Source: CAWACP01 sp963832965
GTDB lineage: Bacteria > Acidobacteriota > Terriglobia > Bryobacterales > Bryobacteraceae
DNA: 64,000 nt
Reading direction: 5' to 3'
NCBI GenBank assembly: GCA_963832965.1
Contig: CAWHVW010000001.1
Location: 369,202-433,201, forward strand
Part shown: piece by piece, positions 16,758 through 25,545 of the stretch
Layout of the letters: each line of letters starts with the position of its first letter
Position numbering within the stretch: the first letter of the stretch is position 1
Notes under the pieces: generated by a model
The model's database searches: none
What the model was told of the DNA's origin: nothing
Seen by the model: only the letters and a program-made list of their open reading frames with translations
Made by a program: the position numbers and the translations under genes

Positions 16758-19584
16758 GTTCCTGCTTCGTTTCGAGCTGGTCGTCCGCCACCACTACGGC
16801 GACCCAGGGCGTAGTCCCGTCTTCGATGTGCGCGTTCCAGGTGAGCGAAGGCGCATCGCCTGGCCGGAGTTCCACCTGCTTCGCGGCGTCCGCGGTGGAC
16901 AGGTTCCAGGTGCGCAGCTTGAACGTGTGGGGGCCCGCGCCGCGGGCGGTTACGCGAACCACTACATCGCCGGACGCTGTGGCGCTGGCGGACGATTCGA
17001 AACGTAGCCATGCTCCGGGCTTCAGGTCGACGTGATAGACGCCGCCGGGGAGAGCGGTGACAGCGGCCTGAGCTTTGCCCTGGCTAACTGTGTAACGGCC
17101 AGCGGCGAGCGGCGCCCGGAATAAGCCACCGTCCGGAATTACTGTGGTAACCGCGCCGCTGCGTTCTTCGCGAAACTCGACGGGTTCATTCGAGCCGGAG
17201 CCGGTGACCATGGCCGGCCCAGCGATATCCCGCATCAGCCAGATCCAGCGGCCCACCGGATTGGTCCAAACTTCTTTGTATGTCCAGCAGATCTGGTTGG
17301 GCCAGTAGGGCACGTCGTGAAAACCTTTGGTCTCGATGCCCACCGGCAGCGCGCCGACGATTTGGCCGGAGCGCACGCTGTAGAGCGGCGTCCAATCGTA
17401 ACCCTCGCCATACATGATGCTGGCCGCGAACGGATTGAGCCCGACCACCCACTGCGCCTGCTTTTCGGCGAGTTCGATTCCGGCGATGTCGCCGCGCAGC
17501 GCGGCGGCGGTGGAAAGAGCTTTGGCCTGGGAGAGCAGCACGCTGAAATTACCGCGGAAATCGAACCAGACGGGGAAACGGCGCAGATAATATTCGCCGC
17601 CCAGGGGAATGCCCTGCCGAACCTCGGCGAGATACGCATCGCTGTCGGCCGCGCGCAGGGGCGTCCATCCCTGCTTACCGTCGGCCGCTTTGCTGTCGCT
17701 CTCACGATAAATGGCGGCGGGCAGAACGCCGTAGGGCTGATTCACCTCGGCCGCGCGCTCGAGGTAGTATTTCGAGTGCAGCACCACGGCGGAATACCAC
17801 TTCATCCAGTCCGCGTGCCGCGGGAAAACTTCGCAAAGGCGCGAGAGCGCGACGATGGGCGCTTGTTCTTCCCCGATGTGGAACCGCTGGAACAGGGCTT
17901 CGCGCCGCTCGTTGCTGTAAAAATACCCGGTGAGCGGGATGCTCCACGGCTTGAGCCCGCGCTCCTGGGACGCCAGAATGAGAGCGGCCAGGTGGAAGGC
18001 CTCGTCCGCGTATTCCTGGCTGCCGGTGGCCTGGAACAGGTCGACCGAGGCGAGCGCGCCGATGGAGTTCCGCTCGAGTTCGTCTTTCTGGCCATAGACC
18101 GGCGGTATGGGCGCGGCGGAGGCCAGTCCCTGTACGGCAAATTGCCAGTCCTCTTTGGCGGTGGCGAGACTGCGATTGGCGAGTTCGGGATCAGAGGCGC
18201 GCACAACGCGATAGGCGAGGGCTTCCACGCCGGCCACGCGAAAGTTCCACTCGGGATCGTTGACGGCTTCGCCACGGCGATCGTCGGAATCGCCCATGAT
18301 GCCGTTGGTCCAGTAGCTGATGAGCTGGCCGGTGCTGCGATAGCCGTCGCCGAAGCGGGTCTTGAGCACCCAGTTCAGGCCCCATTTGGCTTCTTCGATG
18401 AGCCGTTTTTCGAGCTCGGGGTCCTGCCCCTGCGCATGCAAGCGCTGGGCCAGCGACAGCATGGCGTAGACCATCCCCGGCGTGTGGCCGGTTGCGGTGA
18501 GGTCTCCAGCATCGTGGTAGCCGCCGTTGACGACGATGCGGCGGTCTCCGTGGGTGGTGTAGCAATCCTGATGGCAGATGCCGTGAAGGCCGGGGATGAC
18601 GGCGCCGCAGCGCTCGCTGTAGATAAAGTTGATGGCCTTGCGAATGCTGTCGCGCCATACGTCGTCCCCGATGGGAAACGGCCGCGTCTGCCCGCGGGCG
18701 GTGCGGAGCACGTACGTTCCGGGGGCGCGGACTTCGGAAAAATCGAGGAGCTGGTACGCGCCGAGCGGCGTGGTGATGGATTCGATGCGCTTTGTCAGCG
18801 CCACGACGCCGGTATCCCGACGGACGAGGCTGAACTTACCGGCGGGCAGATCGCTGGCGAGGGCGATTTTGGGGGCTCCGACGGAATAGCCGCTGCCGCT
18901 GAAGGCGATTTTGCCGGGGGCGACGGCCCAGCCTTCGACGTAATCGGGATCGACGCGCTGGAGTTCCAAATGATCGATGTAGAGGGTGGTGCGGTCACCG
19001 GGGTCGGGCAGTTTTTTCGGAAGGCTGTAGGTGAAATCGAGCGCCGTAACCTTGTCGCGATCGAGCGGCGCGATCTCCCATACCACCTGATTCCACTGGT
19101 GGTTCACCAGCGAGATGGATTCGTTGCGGCCTTCGTTATAGCGGTCCGGGAGTTTGTGCGCGCCGTCGTTGTGCAGCACGAGGGAGCAGGAGATGGCGGG
19201 CGCGCCTGCGATATCGGGGTACACCCAGAGGGAGAGGCGATTGAAGGCGGTCCAGTCTTCGTTGGGAAAATTTCGCGTGGCGACGAGATCGGCCCACTCG
19301 GCGTCTCCGCCGACAGTGGCGACCCCGGTGGTGGATTCGATGCGCAGCGAATACGCGCCGCTCTTGCGCGGGGAGGTGGACAGAGTCATTTTGCCGTCAC
19401 CGGCGAACGACCATGCGGCGAGGCTTTCCATGTCATCGAGGAGGCGCGACGCGAGGACCGGCTTGTTCAGCCAGCGGAATGCGGCGCCATCTTCGAGGCG
19501 GGGGCGGAGAGGCGTTCCGTCGGGCTGCTGGGCGGGGAGGCGCAGGGGCAGGGCGAGAGCGAGGAGTGCGGCGAATTTGCGCAT
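16741..19584 (-). CDS. Glycoside hydrolase family 9 protein with N-terminal Ig-like domains
   Basis: 947 aa with signal peptide RKFAALLALALPLRLPAQ. Residues 40-220 form a carbohydrate-binding-like jelly roll (FPNEDWTAFNRLSLWVYP). Residues about 225-310 form the CelD-type N-terminal Ig domain. Residues about 320-800 form the alpha/alpha-barrel catalytic domain, with the two catalytic Asp region VVNGGYHDAGDLT and a candidate proton donor Glu in WTYKEVWTNPVGRW. A beta sandwich follows at the C-terminus. GH9 enzymes are mostly endoglucanases or exo-acting glucosidases/glucosaminidases on beta-1,4 glycans. It probably works with the convergent GH39 gene in plant-polymer breakdown. Confidence 0.88.
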   Translation of the reverse strand: MRKFAALLALALPLRLPAQQPDGTPLRPRLEDGAAFRWLNKPVLASRLLDDMESLAAWSFAGDGKMTLSTSPRKSGAYSLRIESTTGVATVGGDAEWADLVATRNFPNEDWTAFNRLSLWVYPDIAGAPAISCSLVLHNDGAHKLPDRYNEGRNESISLVNHQWNQVVWEIAPLDRDKVTALDFTYSLPKKLPDPGDRTTLYIDHLELQRVDPDYVEGWAVAPGKIAFSGSGYSVGAPKIALASDLPAGKFSLVRRDTGVVALTKRIESITTPLGAYQLLDFSEVRAPGTYVLRTARGQTRPFPIGDDVWRDSIRKAINFIYSERCGAVIPGLHGICHQDCYTTHGDRRIVVNGGYHDAGDLTATGHTPGMVYAMLSLAQRLHAQGQDPELEKRLIEEAKWGLNWVLKTRFGDGYRSTGQLISYWTNGIMGDSDDRRGEAVNDPEWNFRVAGVEALAYRVVRASDPELANRSLATAKEDWQFAVQGLASAAPIPPVYGQKDELERNSIGALASVDLFQATGSQEYADEAFHLAALILASQERGLKPWSIPLTGYFYSNERREALFQRFHIGEEQAPIVALSRLCEVFPRHADWMKWYSAVVLHSKYYLERAAEVNQPYGVLPAAIYRESDSKAADGKQGWTPLRAADSDAYLAEVRQGIPLGGEYYLRRFPVWFDFRGNFSVLLSQAKALSTAAALRGDIAGIELAEKQAQWVVGLNPFAASIMYGEGYDWTPLYSVRSGQIVGALPVGIETKGFHDVPYWPNQICWTYKEVWTNPVGRWIWLMRDIAGPAMVTGSGSNEPVEFREERSGAVTTVIPDGGLFRAPLAAGRYTVSQGKAQAAVTALPGGVYHVDLKPGAWLRFESSASATASGDVVVRVTARGAGPHTFKLRTWNLSTADAAKQVELRPGDAPSLTWNAHIEDGTTPWVAVVVADDQLETKQELTGRP

Positions 19585-19722
19585 GATGAGGATGTTACTT
19601 TGATTGTCGCGCTGGCGGGAGGGAGGGTGTTGATGGGCGACGCTCTTGCGGGCTCTCTGTCAGCCGTTGATTATCTGGGCATCGGAGCCAAAGGCGATCC
19701 TGATGATGTATTCTGTGTCCGT

Positions 19723-20469
19723 ATGTTCGGCACCAGAGTGGCATTGTTGGCCGGATATTGGACATGCGCCTGGGGGGCTGCGGCGGAGGAATCCCACGCG
19801 ATACCCGTCCTAACGGTCTGCGAGGTCCTTCGTAATCTCGATGCTTACAAGGGAAGGGCGGTCATTATTGCCGGGCGTTCGGGCTGGACCTTCGAAGGCG
19901 TGTTCATGGATGAGCAATGCGAGCCTGATGGGCGCATTCGCATCGATGGACACCGCTGGCTCAGCGTGATTGAGCAGATTAATTCCACCCGTGCGAGCGT
20001 AGCGAAGCCCGTGGCATTCCCCGCTGATGAGGCTTCGCTTCGGACGAAACTGGGCCATGTGAGGAACGATGGGGCGTCAACGGACGAGAGGTGGATTGCG
20101 GCGTACGGTTGGATCGAGAGTCCAATCCGGCTGAAGCAGCGCCTTTCAGGGGGCGGTGACGCTGGCAGCTACACGGGCAACGGTTACGGAGCAAACGGCA
20201 CGGTCCCAGCGAGAATACTGGCGATGGGCTCAAAGACGCTGATCGGAGGACATGATGTTCTTATTTTCCTAAGACAGCCGCGACGGGCTCTTGATCTGCC
20301 TGAGGCTCCCGTTCTTATGGTTCCACCAGTTGCCCCGACGCGTTCGCCGTTCTGGCTGAATCCGCAGACACCCCTGCACCCTGACTGCTGCGTGCCGCGT
20401 GCACCGTCACCGGTGTCACGACTCTTATGGCAAGATGCAACGACAGAGCCTGCGCGAGGAGTGTGCTGA
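19723..20469 (+). CDS. Secreted hypothetical protein
   Basis: 248 aa from the ATG at 19723; the same frame stays open far upstream, antisense to GH9, but that part is not credible. A signal-like start (RVALLAGYWTCAWGAAAEE) is followed by TVCEVLRNLDAYKGRAVIIAG, a pattern of small acidobacterial secreted proteins in which a Cys-containing VCEVL helix precedes an OB-like beta segment. DEQCEP supplies a second Cys. The last 60 residues are proline-rich and may be partly spurious. Function unknown. It ends 12 bp before the tRNA-Arg gene on the other strand. Confidence 0.6.
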   Translation: MFGTRVALLAGYWTCAWGAAAEESHAIPVLTVCEVLRNLDAYKGRAVIIAGRSGWTFEGVFMDEQCEPDGRIRIDGHRWLSVIEQINSTRASVAKPVAFPADEASLRTKLGHVRNDGASTDERWIAAYGWIESPIRLKQRLSGGGDAGSYTGNGYGANGTVPARILAMGSKTLIGGHDVLIFLRQPRRALDLPEAPVLMVPPVAPTRSPFWLNPQTPLHPDCCVPRAPSPVSRLLWQDATTEPARGVC

Positions 20470-20481
20470 TTGATTGAGGAG

Positions 20482-20558
20482 TGGTACGCCCGACAGGATT
20501 CGAACCTGTGACCTCTTGCTCCGGAGGCAAGCGCTCTATCCAGCTGAGCTACGGGCGC
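20482..20558 (-). tRNA. tRNA-Arg (anticodon CCG)
   Basis: A full cloverleaf reads on the minus strand. The acceptor stem is GCGCCCG pairing with CGGGCGT, with one G-U at the end. The D arm is GCTC-AGCTGGATA-GAGC. The anticodon arm is CTTGC-CTCCGGA-GCAAG with anticodon CCG, and the T arm is ACAGG-TTCGAAT-CCTGT. The 3' ACCA is encoded. It reads CGG arginine codons, which are common in this high-GC genome. Confidence 0.97.
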
Positions 20559-20840
20559 TCGTTTGAATAACTCGGAGAACTTCGATCAGCATTGAGCTCT
20601 TGCCTGCGCGGAGACTCGAATGACATCACAGGACCAGTTTATCACCGAACGGGCGGTGTCTGAACGCAGTGGCACCCGCGACGGTGAATGGCACGAGCTT
20701 TCGACGGGTTTGACGACGCGCTCTCCGTTCGAATGCTGGTGTCAGCGCCAGTGCGCATCTTCTCCGCCGAATAAAGCTTGCACTCGGCGGCCGGAACATG
20801 TATACCTGTACTTCCTAAACGTTTTCGATCAGGAGCAATT

Positions 20841-21311
20841 GTGAGGCGTTTGCTTGCGTCTTTACTGTGTTTTGTATTCCCATTTTCTCTGCTTGCTGGA
20901 GACAATGGCTACAAGGTTACGTATGATGGCGGGTCTGTTCCGGACGTCAAGACCGGGACGAGCATGAAGCTGTTCATTGAGGCGAATCAGATCCGACTCG
21001 TCAAGGACAAGAAAGACCCGGGCGTCATCATACCCGCCTCGTCCGTCACTGAGATCAGCTATGGGCAGGATGTTCATCGACGTGTGGGTACGGCTATCGG
21101 CCTTGCCGTTGTCTCCTTAGGAATTGGTGCGCTGATGGCGTTGAGTAAATCCAAGAAACATTTTGTTGGACTGACATGGGTAAACGGCGATCAAAAGGGT
21201 GGTCTGGCGATGCAGTGCGACAAGAACGACTATCGCGGCGTTCTGGCTGGACTCGAAGGAATCACCGGGAAAAAGGCAGTCGATTCCGATGCCATGACGG
21301 TGAAAAACTGA
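20841..21311 (+). CDS. Secreted/membrane hypothetical protein
   Basis: 156 aa from the GTG at 20841, preceded by AGGAG (20831-20835) at good spacing; this beats the upstream ATG at 20778. A signal peptide (RRLLASLLCFVFPFSLLAG) is followed by a beta-rich part (YKVTYDGGSVPDVKTG, MKLFIEANQIRLVKDK). A glycine-rich hydrophobic segment follows (GTAIGLAVVSLGIGALMAL) and then KKHFVGLTWV. The layout suggests a PH-like or membrane-associated small protein. No named family recognised. Confidence 0.7.
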   Translation: MRRLLASLLCFVFPFSLLAGDNGYKVTYDGGSVPDVKTGTSMKLFIEANQIRLVKDKKDPGVIIPASSVTEISYGQDVHRRVGTAIGLAVVSLGIGALMALSKSKKHFVGLTWVNGDQKGGLAMQCDKNDYRGVLAGLEGITGKKAVDSDAMTVKN

Positions 21312-21396
21312 CCTAACGGTCGCGGGCGCCAGGTCGCCGCTCACCTCAAGAGCCCTTTTGTGCGATTGCGATCTCGTTGAACTCCCCAGCTCAACC

Positions 21397-21975
21397 TTAC
21401 GTGGAGGGTTTCGTGGAAGCGTGGTGTGGCGCGGCCTTGTGCGATGCGGCGGGGCCCGGCTCCTTGATCAGGGTTTCGACCATCTGCCGCCAATACGGCT
21501 CTTTCAACATGGTGTCGTCGCCTATAGCGGGCGTTTGCGAGCGAACGATGCCCTTGCGGTCGATCCAGGCAAGCTGCGGGACCACGGTGCGCTCTACTTC
21601 GGAGAACCCGAGATACGTCAGCACCTCTTCGCGCGGCGCGAAGCCCACGGGGTAATTCACTTTGAAATCCCGGATGAAGTCCGGCACCAGCAGGTTGGCC
21701 ATGTCGTTCCAGGCCACGCCGAGGGGCTGGAATCCCTTCGAGCCGTATTCGGTGTTGAGCTGGCTGAACACCTCCGAGGCGTGCTGGCAATGCGGGCATG
21801 TGGTGTGCAGAAACTCAAGCAACACCACCTTGCCGCGGAAGGAACTCAGCAGCTTCTGGGAACCGTCGTTGTAGCGGATGGCGAATTCGGGGGAAGGCTT
21901 GCCGATCTCCGCGGCCGAAGCCGGGAGCCACAACGAAGCGGCGGTGAGAGCAGCCACAACCAGAGGGCGAACCAT
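21397..21975 (-). CDS. Periplasmic thioredoxin-fold protein (TlpA/AhpC-TSA-like)
   Basis: 192 aa with signal peptide (RPLVVAALTAASLWLPASAAE). The thioredoxin-like domain contains GKVVLLEFLHTTCPHCQHASEVF, an active-site CPHC at residues about 57-60. A typical extended loop follows (FQPLGVAWNDMANLLVPDF) and then VPQLAWIDRKGIVRSQTP. Likely a periplasmic disulfide reductant or peroxiredoxin-like protein. The last 15 residues are an Ala/His/Pro tail. Apparently monocistronic. Confidence 0.85.
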   Translation of the reverse strand: MVRPLVVAALTAASLWLPASAAEIGKPSPEFAIRYNDGSQKLLSSFRGKVVLLEFLHTTCPHCQHASEVFSQLNTEYGSKGFQPLGVAWNDMANLLVPDFIRDFKVNYPVGFAPREEVLTYLGFSEVERTVVPQLAWIDRKGIVRSQTPAIGDDTMLKEPYWRQMVETLIKEPGPAASHKAAPHHASTKPST

Positions 21976-22088
21976 TCAGAGGGTCTCCTGTGCTCCATTG
22001 TACCGGAGCGTTACTTTACCTTCTCCAGACGAACCGGACCAGGCGAGGTCACGCGCGGGCACGGTTTCGTGCGAGAATAGCAGTTTCA

Positions 22089-22223
22089 ATGGTAAACGAA
22101 AACACTCTGTATCAGGCAGACTACCTCGGAAGCGGCACGTTCGTCATCCGGAAGCCGAAGCGCAACAAGACCAAGCTGCGGCAGTCCCGGGTGAAGAGCC
22201 CGCAACGCGGCGCCCGCAAGTAG
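22089..22223 (+). CDS. Small basic protein (44 aa)
   Basis: 44 codons from the ATG at 22089 to a stop at 22221-22223. The product is MVNENTLYQADYLGSGTF followed by a strongly basic tail rich in Lys and Arg ending GARK. The clean bipartite composition, with an acidic-aromatic head and nucleic-acid-like basic tail, argues for a real small gene, but there is no recognised family and no strong Shine-Dalgarno. It sits between the divergent thioredoxin-fold gene and the TPR gene. Confidence 0.4.
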   Translation: MVNENTLYQADYLGSGTFVIRKPKRNKTKLRQSRVKSPQRGARK

Positions 22224-22336
22224 GAAGTCCCGGCAGCTCCAGGGTAAGCCCGCGGTTGGTACACCTCTGGTACCGGCCATGACCCAGGTACCACCCCCCT
22301 GCTCGACGTTAGCCTTACAATGTTAGGGCGAGGTGT

Positions 22337-23485
22337 GTGCGGAGACGCGCGGTGCTGCGCCGGATCACATTTTCCGTTCTGCTGGCGGCTTCCTCCGCTG
22401 TATTGGTGCTATCGCTGTGTCTGTTGTGGAACGCCCGTCCCTGGGACTACCTGCCGTTCGTTGACCGGCCTTCCACGAACCTTGACGCACGCTCACAGCT
22501 CCTGAGCGAGAAGATCGACATTTATAACCACCAGACGGAGGACCTGGAGAAACTGGTCGCCGTTCTGCTGGTTTTGTCGGGTCTTTATGTGATCGCCTTT
22601 GCCTTGTCCAGCCACTTCGCCGCGGAGCGGTTCCGGGGCCTGTGCGGGGATGCGGTGGACCGGGTGCACGAGGATTTCGCAATGCTGGCGGGCGATTTGC
22701 GGGAGATCCGGGAGCAGGCGCAACGAGCGGTGGAGCGCGCCGCGATTGATAGCGGACGGGTGGAAGAACTTCTGCGCGAGCATCCCGCCGAAAAGCCCGC
22801 CGCCGCTGCGCCGCCGGGGCCTGCGTACGACGTGCCAGCGGCGGTAGAGCGACTGCGCGCGCAGGTGAATCGCGAGCAGGACGCGGGGGGATCGACTTCC
22901 TTTGAAATGGCCGACAGCGAGCACGCTCTGGCGGCGCTGGCGATGCTGGCCGGTCCGGAGCAATCCGCGGTGCTGGCTCCTTTGTATCGCGACCTGGCGG
23001 TTTTCCACGAGCGTCGCGACCCTGGGCGAGCGCGCTATTACCGCGAGCGGGCGAATGCTCTGGTGGCGGGCATCGCTCCGGAACCTGCGCCGGCCGCGGC
23101 GATTCAGGCCGAGACGTCTGCCGTAGCCACGGAACCGGTGGATTCCGCGCGGGCGAAATACAATTTGGCGGTGCTTTACCGCTCGGCGTGTCAACTGGAC
23201 GACGCGGAGGATCTGCTGCGCAGCGCGCTGGCGCTGTCACGCGGCGATGCCGGGCTTGCGGCGGAGATCCGCTACGAGATGGCGTGCGCGCAGGCGCTGC
23301 GCGGGCCGGGTCATTTTGAGCGGGCCATGGCGGAACTGAAGGAAGCCTTCCGCGGAAAGACACCGGCTATCGAGAAGCGGATTTCACGGGACATCGATGA
23401 AGGCGGACCACTGCAGGCGCTGGCTGCGCAACCTCCATTTGACAAGGCGGTCAATGACCTTTTGTTGAATGTTAGTGTTAGCTGA
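22337..23485 (+). CDS. Membrane-anchored TPR protein
   Basis: 382 aa from GTG 22337. Two membrane helices are present (RITFSVLLAASSAVLVLSLCLLW and KLVAVLLVLSGLYVIAFALS). A coiled-coil stretch follows (AVDRVHEDFAMLAGDLREIREQAQRA), then a linker rich in Ala and Pro, and a TPR-like region about residues 190-375 (KYNLAVLYRSACQLDDAEDLL, HFERAMAELKEAF). Faces the cytoplasm or periplasm as a scaffold. A TGGTACC/GGTACCA hairpin (about 22270-22295) lies just upstream. Role unknown. Confidence 0.75.
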   Translation: MRRRAVLRRITFSVLLAASSAVLVLSLCLLWNARPWDYLPFVDRPSTNLDARSQLLSEKIDIYNHQTEDLEKLVAVLLVLSGLYVIAFALSSHFAAERFRGLCGDAVDRVHEDFAMLAGDLREIREQAQRAVERAAIDSGRVEELLREHPAEKPAAAAPPGPAYDVPAAVERLRAQVNREQDAGGSTSFEMADSEHALAALAMLAGPEQSAVLAPLYRDLAVFHERRDPGRARYYRERANALVAGIAPEPAPAAAIQAETSAVATEPVDSARAKYNLAVLYRSACQLDDAEDLLRSALALSRGDAGLAAEIRYEMACAQALRGPGHFERAMAELKEAFRGKTPAIEKRISRDIDEGGPLQALAAQPPFDKAVNDLLLNVSVS

Positions 23486-23512
23486 GGATGGTTCGCAGGG
23501 CATGGCGGTTTT

Positions 23513-23531
23513 GGCAGGGCATGGCCCTGCC
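23513..23531 (+). repeat. Palindromic repeat family A, copy 1
   Basis: GGCAGGGC-ATG-GCCCTGCC, a perfect 8-bp stem around ATG, followed by CCAC. A half-copy (CGCAGGGCATGGCGG) lies just before it. Located downstream of the TPR gene. Confidence 0.85.
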
Positions 23532-23539
23532 CCACTGCG

Positions 23540-23695
23540 AAGGTGCTCTGCTTTCAGGAGTACAGAGTTCTGGTGTCAGGATTACGGAAGTGCTCTGGTG
23601 TCAGGAGCCACCAGGAGATGCTCTGGTGTCGGGGGTAACCAAAGGTGCTCTGCTTTCAGGAGTACTGAGCTCTGGTGTCCGGAGTACAGAGTGGA
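23540..23695. repeat. Degenerate short tandem repeats (TGCTCTGGTGTCAGGAG-type)
   Basis: Six or so imperfect units of about 20-30 bases, such as GTGCTCTGGTGTCAGGAG, GATGCTCTGGTGTCGGGG and GTGCTCTGCTTTCAGGAG, some forming inverted CTCTG...CAGAG pairs. The reading frames are repetitive Ser-Gly-Val strings and not credible proteins. The array follows a family-A palindrome and stops at the 3' end of the outer-membrane protein gene. Confidence 0.75.
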
Positions 23696-25486
23696 TTAGA
23701 AGATGAAGTTGAGGCCGCCGCGGAGGGCTCTTGGGTTCTGCGTCAGCACGATGCGCTGGCTGCCTGAAGATGCCAGCGAGACGTAACCCTGGGCCATCAG
23801 GTTCTGAACGTCGGCGGTCGCCTCAAGACGCCCGGGCATGCCGCCAAACGCCGGGAGGGGCTGGCGGAAGTGGATATTCAGGCCTGGTTCGCTCGAGTAG
23901 TTCTGGGTAAGCGAGAAATGCATGGGCATCATGGCGCCCGGGTCCATCCACTCGTAGCTGATTGAGATGCGGGTTCCGGTAACCGGGGTGACGGCGGAGG
24001 CGCGCGCGGAAGCCCAATAGTCCTGACCGGTGCGAATGCCCGCGCGCAAGTCGGACGCCGAGGCCACCGGACCATCCCCCACCGCTTCCAGAACTCCGGC
24101 GCGGCCGACGGCAGCGGCAACGTCAATGCGATCGCCGAGGTGCTGGGTGAGCGAGCCGGAATAGCCGGTCCGCGAGTAGCCGCCGATGTTCACGACGTTG
24201 GCACTGGTGGAAAGATCGGGGAGAACATCGCCGGGAGCAAACACCGCCGCACCGGACATTGTCGCGGCGGCGTTGGACGCTCTCTCGGCAAAGGCATCGA
24301 GACCGAACACGCGGCTGCCCGACCGCTTCTGATAGCCCACCTCGAGATTCTGGGTCTGCTGCACCTGCGCGTGACCATCCTGCAAGGAAAGCCGGGGGAG
24401 CGAGGCGAGGGCGGCCAGATCGCGGTTCATTTCGAGGTCGGGGTCGCCGCTGTGCGCTACCAGGTCAACCGGCGGCGCGCCGAAACTGTAGCCGATCTGC
24501 AGGTCGCCAAGCTGGCCAAGGTCGCAATTGAGCCGCGCGTACGGGCTGACATAGTTCAGGTGCTGGAGGAACGTAATGGAGTCGAACGATGAGCCGTAGT
24601 CCAGACGAACCCGGCTGGTGAACTGGACATGATCCACGATCGAAGTGGAGATGGTTCGCAGGGCGGGAAGACCATCCTGCGCTCCGCTGGCGACGGCGGA
24701 GCCATCGCGGGCCGGAAGCGAGATCTGCCTGGCCGTTACGGTGATCTCCGGCGCGCCGCCGTCACGCTTCCAACTGGTGCGGAATCCCTCGGTGGGCAGT
24801 CCGGACCGGGCCATGTAACCAACGTTGCCGCTGAGCAGCAACTGATTGCGTCCATACAGTGAGGTGGCCAGGGCAAAGGCAGTTCCCAGATCCGCCTGGG
24901 TCTCGGACGCGGCAATCGATCCGCTATCTCCGGCCGAAAACGCCACCAGACCCCGGGTGTCGCTGAACGGGTTGGGCCTGGGGGGATGGGGGGCACTGAC
25001 CGGATCAATGGATGGCAACATGCGCATGATGGGACGCGTGTCGCCGGACGACTTCAGGGTCCACTTCCAATCGTCACTCATCAATGCACCCTGCCCGGGA
25101 GCGGCGTAGACCAGTTCGACGGAACTGAGCACGCTGGCCATATTGATATAGAGCAGGCTCTGCACGCCAGGCTGAACGGAAATGCCGTGTTTGAGGGCGG
25201 GGACGAAGCTGGCCAGGGAGACGCGAACGGAATAGAAATCGCCGATGGGGAGGGAATCGAATCCGAAGATGCCGCGCTCGTTGGTGAGCGCCTGGCCGAT
25301 GACGCGATCATAGCGGTTCATGAGGAACACGCTGGCGCCCATTTGGGGAATGCCGCCGTTATCGCGAACGAAACCGGCGATACTGCCGGCCAGCGGCGAT
25401 GAAGACAACGACCCGCACCACGCCGGAAGGCCCAGACAGACGGTCGCGATAGCTGTCACAGCGAGATGTCGCTTCAGCGTCGTCAT
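23696..25486 (-). CDS. Outer-membrane beta-barrel protein with carboxypeptidase-regulatory-like N-terminal domain
   Basis: 596 aa. A signal peptide (TAIATVCLGLPAWCG) is followed by a carboxypeptidase-regulatory-like domain at residues about 30-115 (GSIAGFVRDNGGIPQMGASV, ERGIFGFDSLPIGDFYSVRV). The remaining 450 residues are beta-strand-like with alternating polarity and end in GGLNFIF, a C-terminal Phe typical of outer-membrane barrels. It resembles a short relative of acidobacterial TonB-dependent receptors but lacks an obvious plug or TonB box. Likely an outer-membrane transport or structural barrel; substrate unknown. Confidence 0.7.
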   Translation of the reverse strand: MTTLKRHLAVTAIATVCLGLPAWCGSLSSSPLAGSIAGFVRDNGGIPQMGASVFLMNRYDRVIGQALTNERGIFGFDSLPIGDFYSVRVSLASFVPALKHGISVQPGVQSLLYINMASVLSSVELVYAAPGQGALMSDDWKWTLKSSGDTRPIMRMLPSIDPVSAPHPPRPNPFSDTRGLVAFSAGDSGSIAASETQADLGTAFALATSLYGRNQLLLSGNVGYMARSGLPTEGFRTSWKRDGGAPEITVTARQISLPARDGSAVASGAQDGLPALRTISTSIVDHVQFTSRVRLDYGSSFDSITFLQHLNYVSPYARLNCDLGQLGDLQIGYSFGAPPVDLVAHSGDPDLEMNRDLAALASLPRLSLQDGHAQVQQTQNLEVGYQKRSGSRVFGLDAFAERASNAAATMSGAAVFAPGDVLPDLSTSANVVNIGGYSRTGYSGSLTQHLGDRIDVAAAVGRAGVLEAVGDGPVASASDLRAGIRTGQDYWASARASAVTPVTGTRISISYEWMDPGAMMPMHFSLTQNYSSEPGLNIHFRQPLPAFGGMPGRLEATADVQNLMAQGYVSLASSGSQRIVLTQNPRALRGGLNFIF

Positions 25487-25545
25487 CTAACCAACAAAGT
25501 ATAACTCCGGCGGCAGCCTTGCGGGTGCGGCTGCGCCACCGTTCC

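Noticed and set aside
17317..19722. Very long plus-strand open frame antisense to the GH9 gene
   Set aside because: Composition is that of a shadow frame of a high-GC gene; only the part from 19723 has a signal peptide and plausible protein features.
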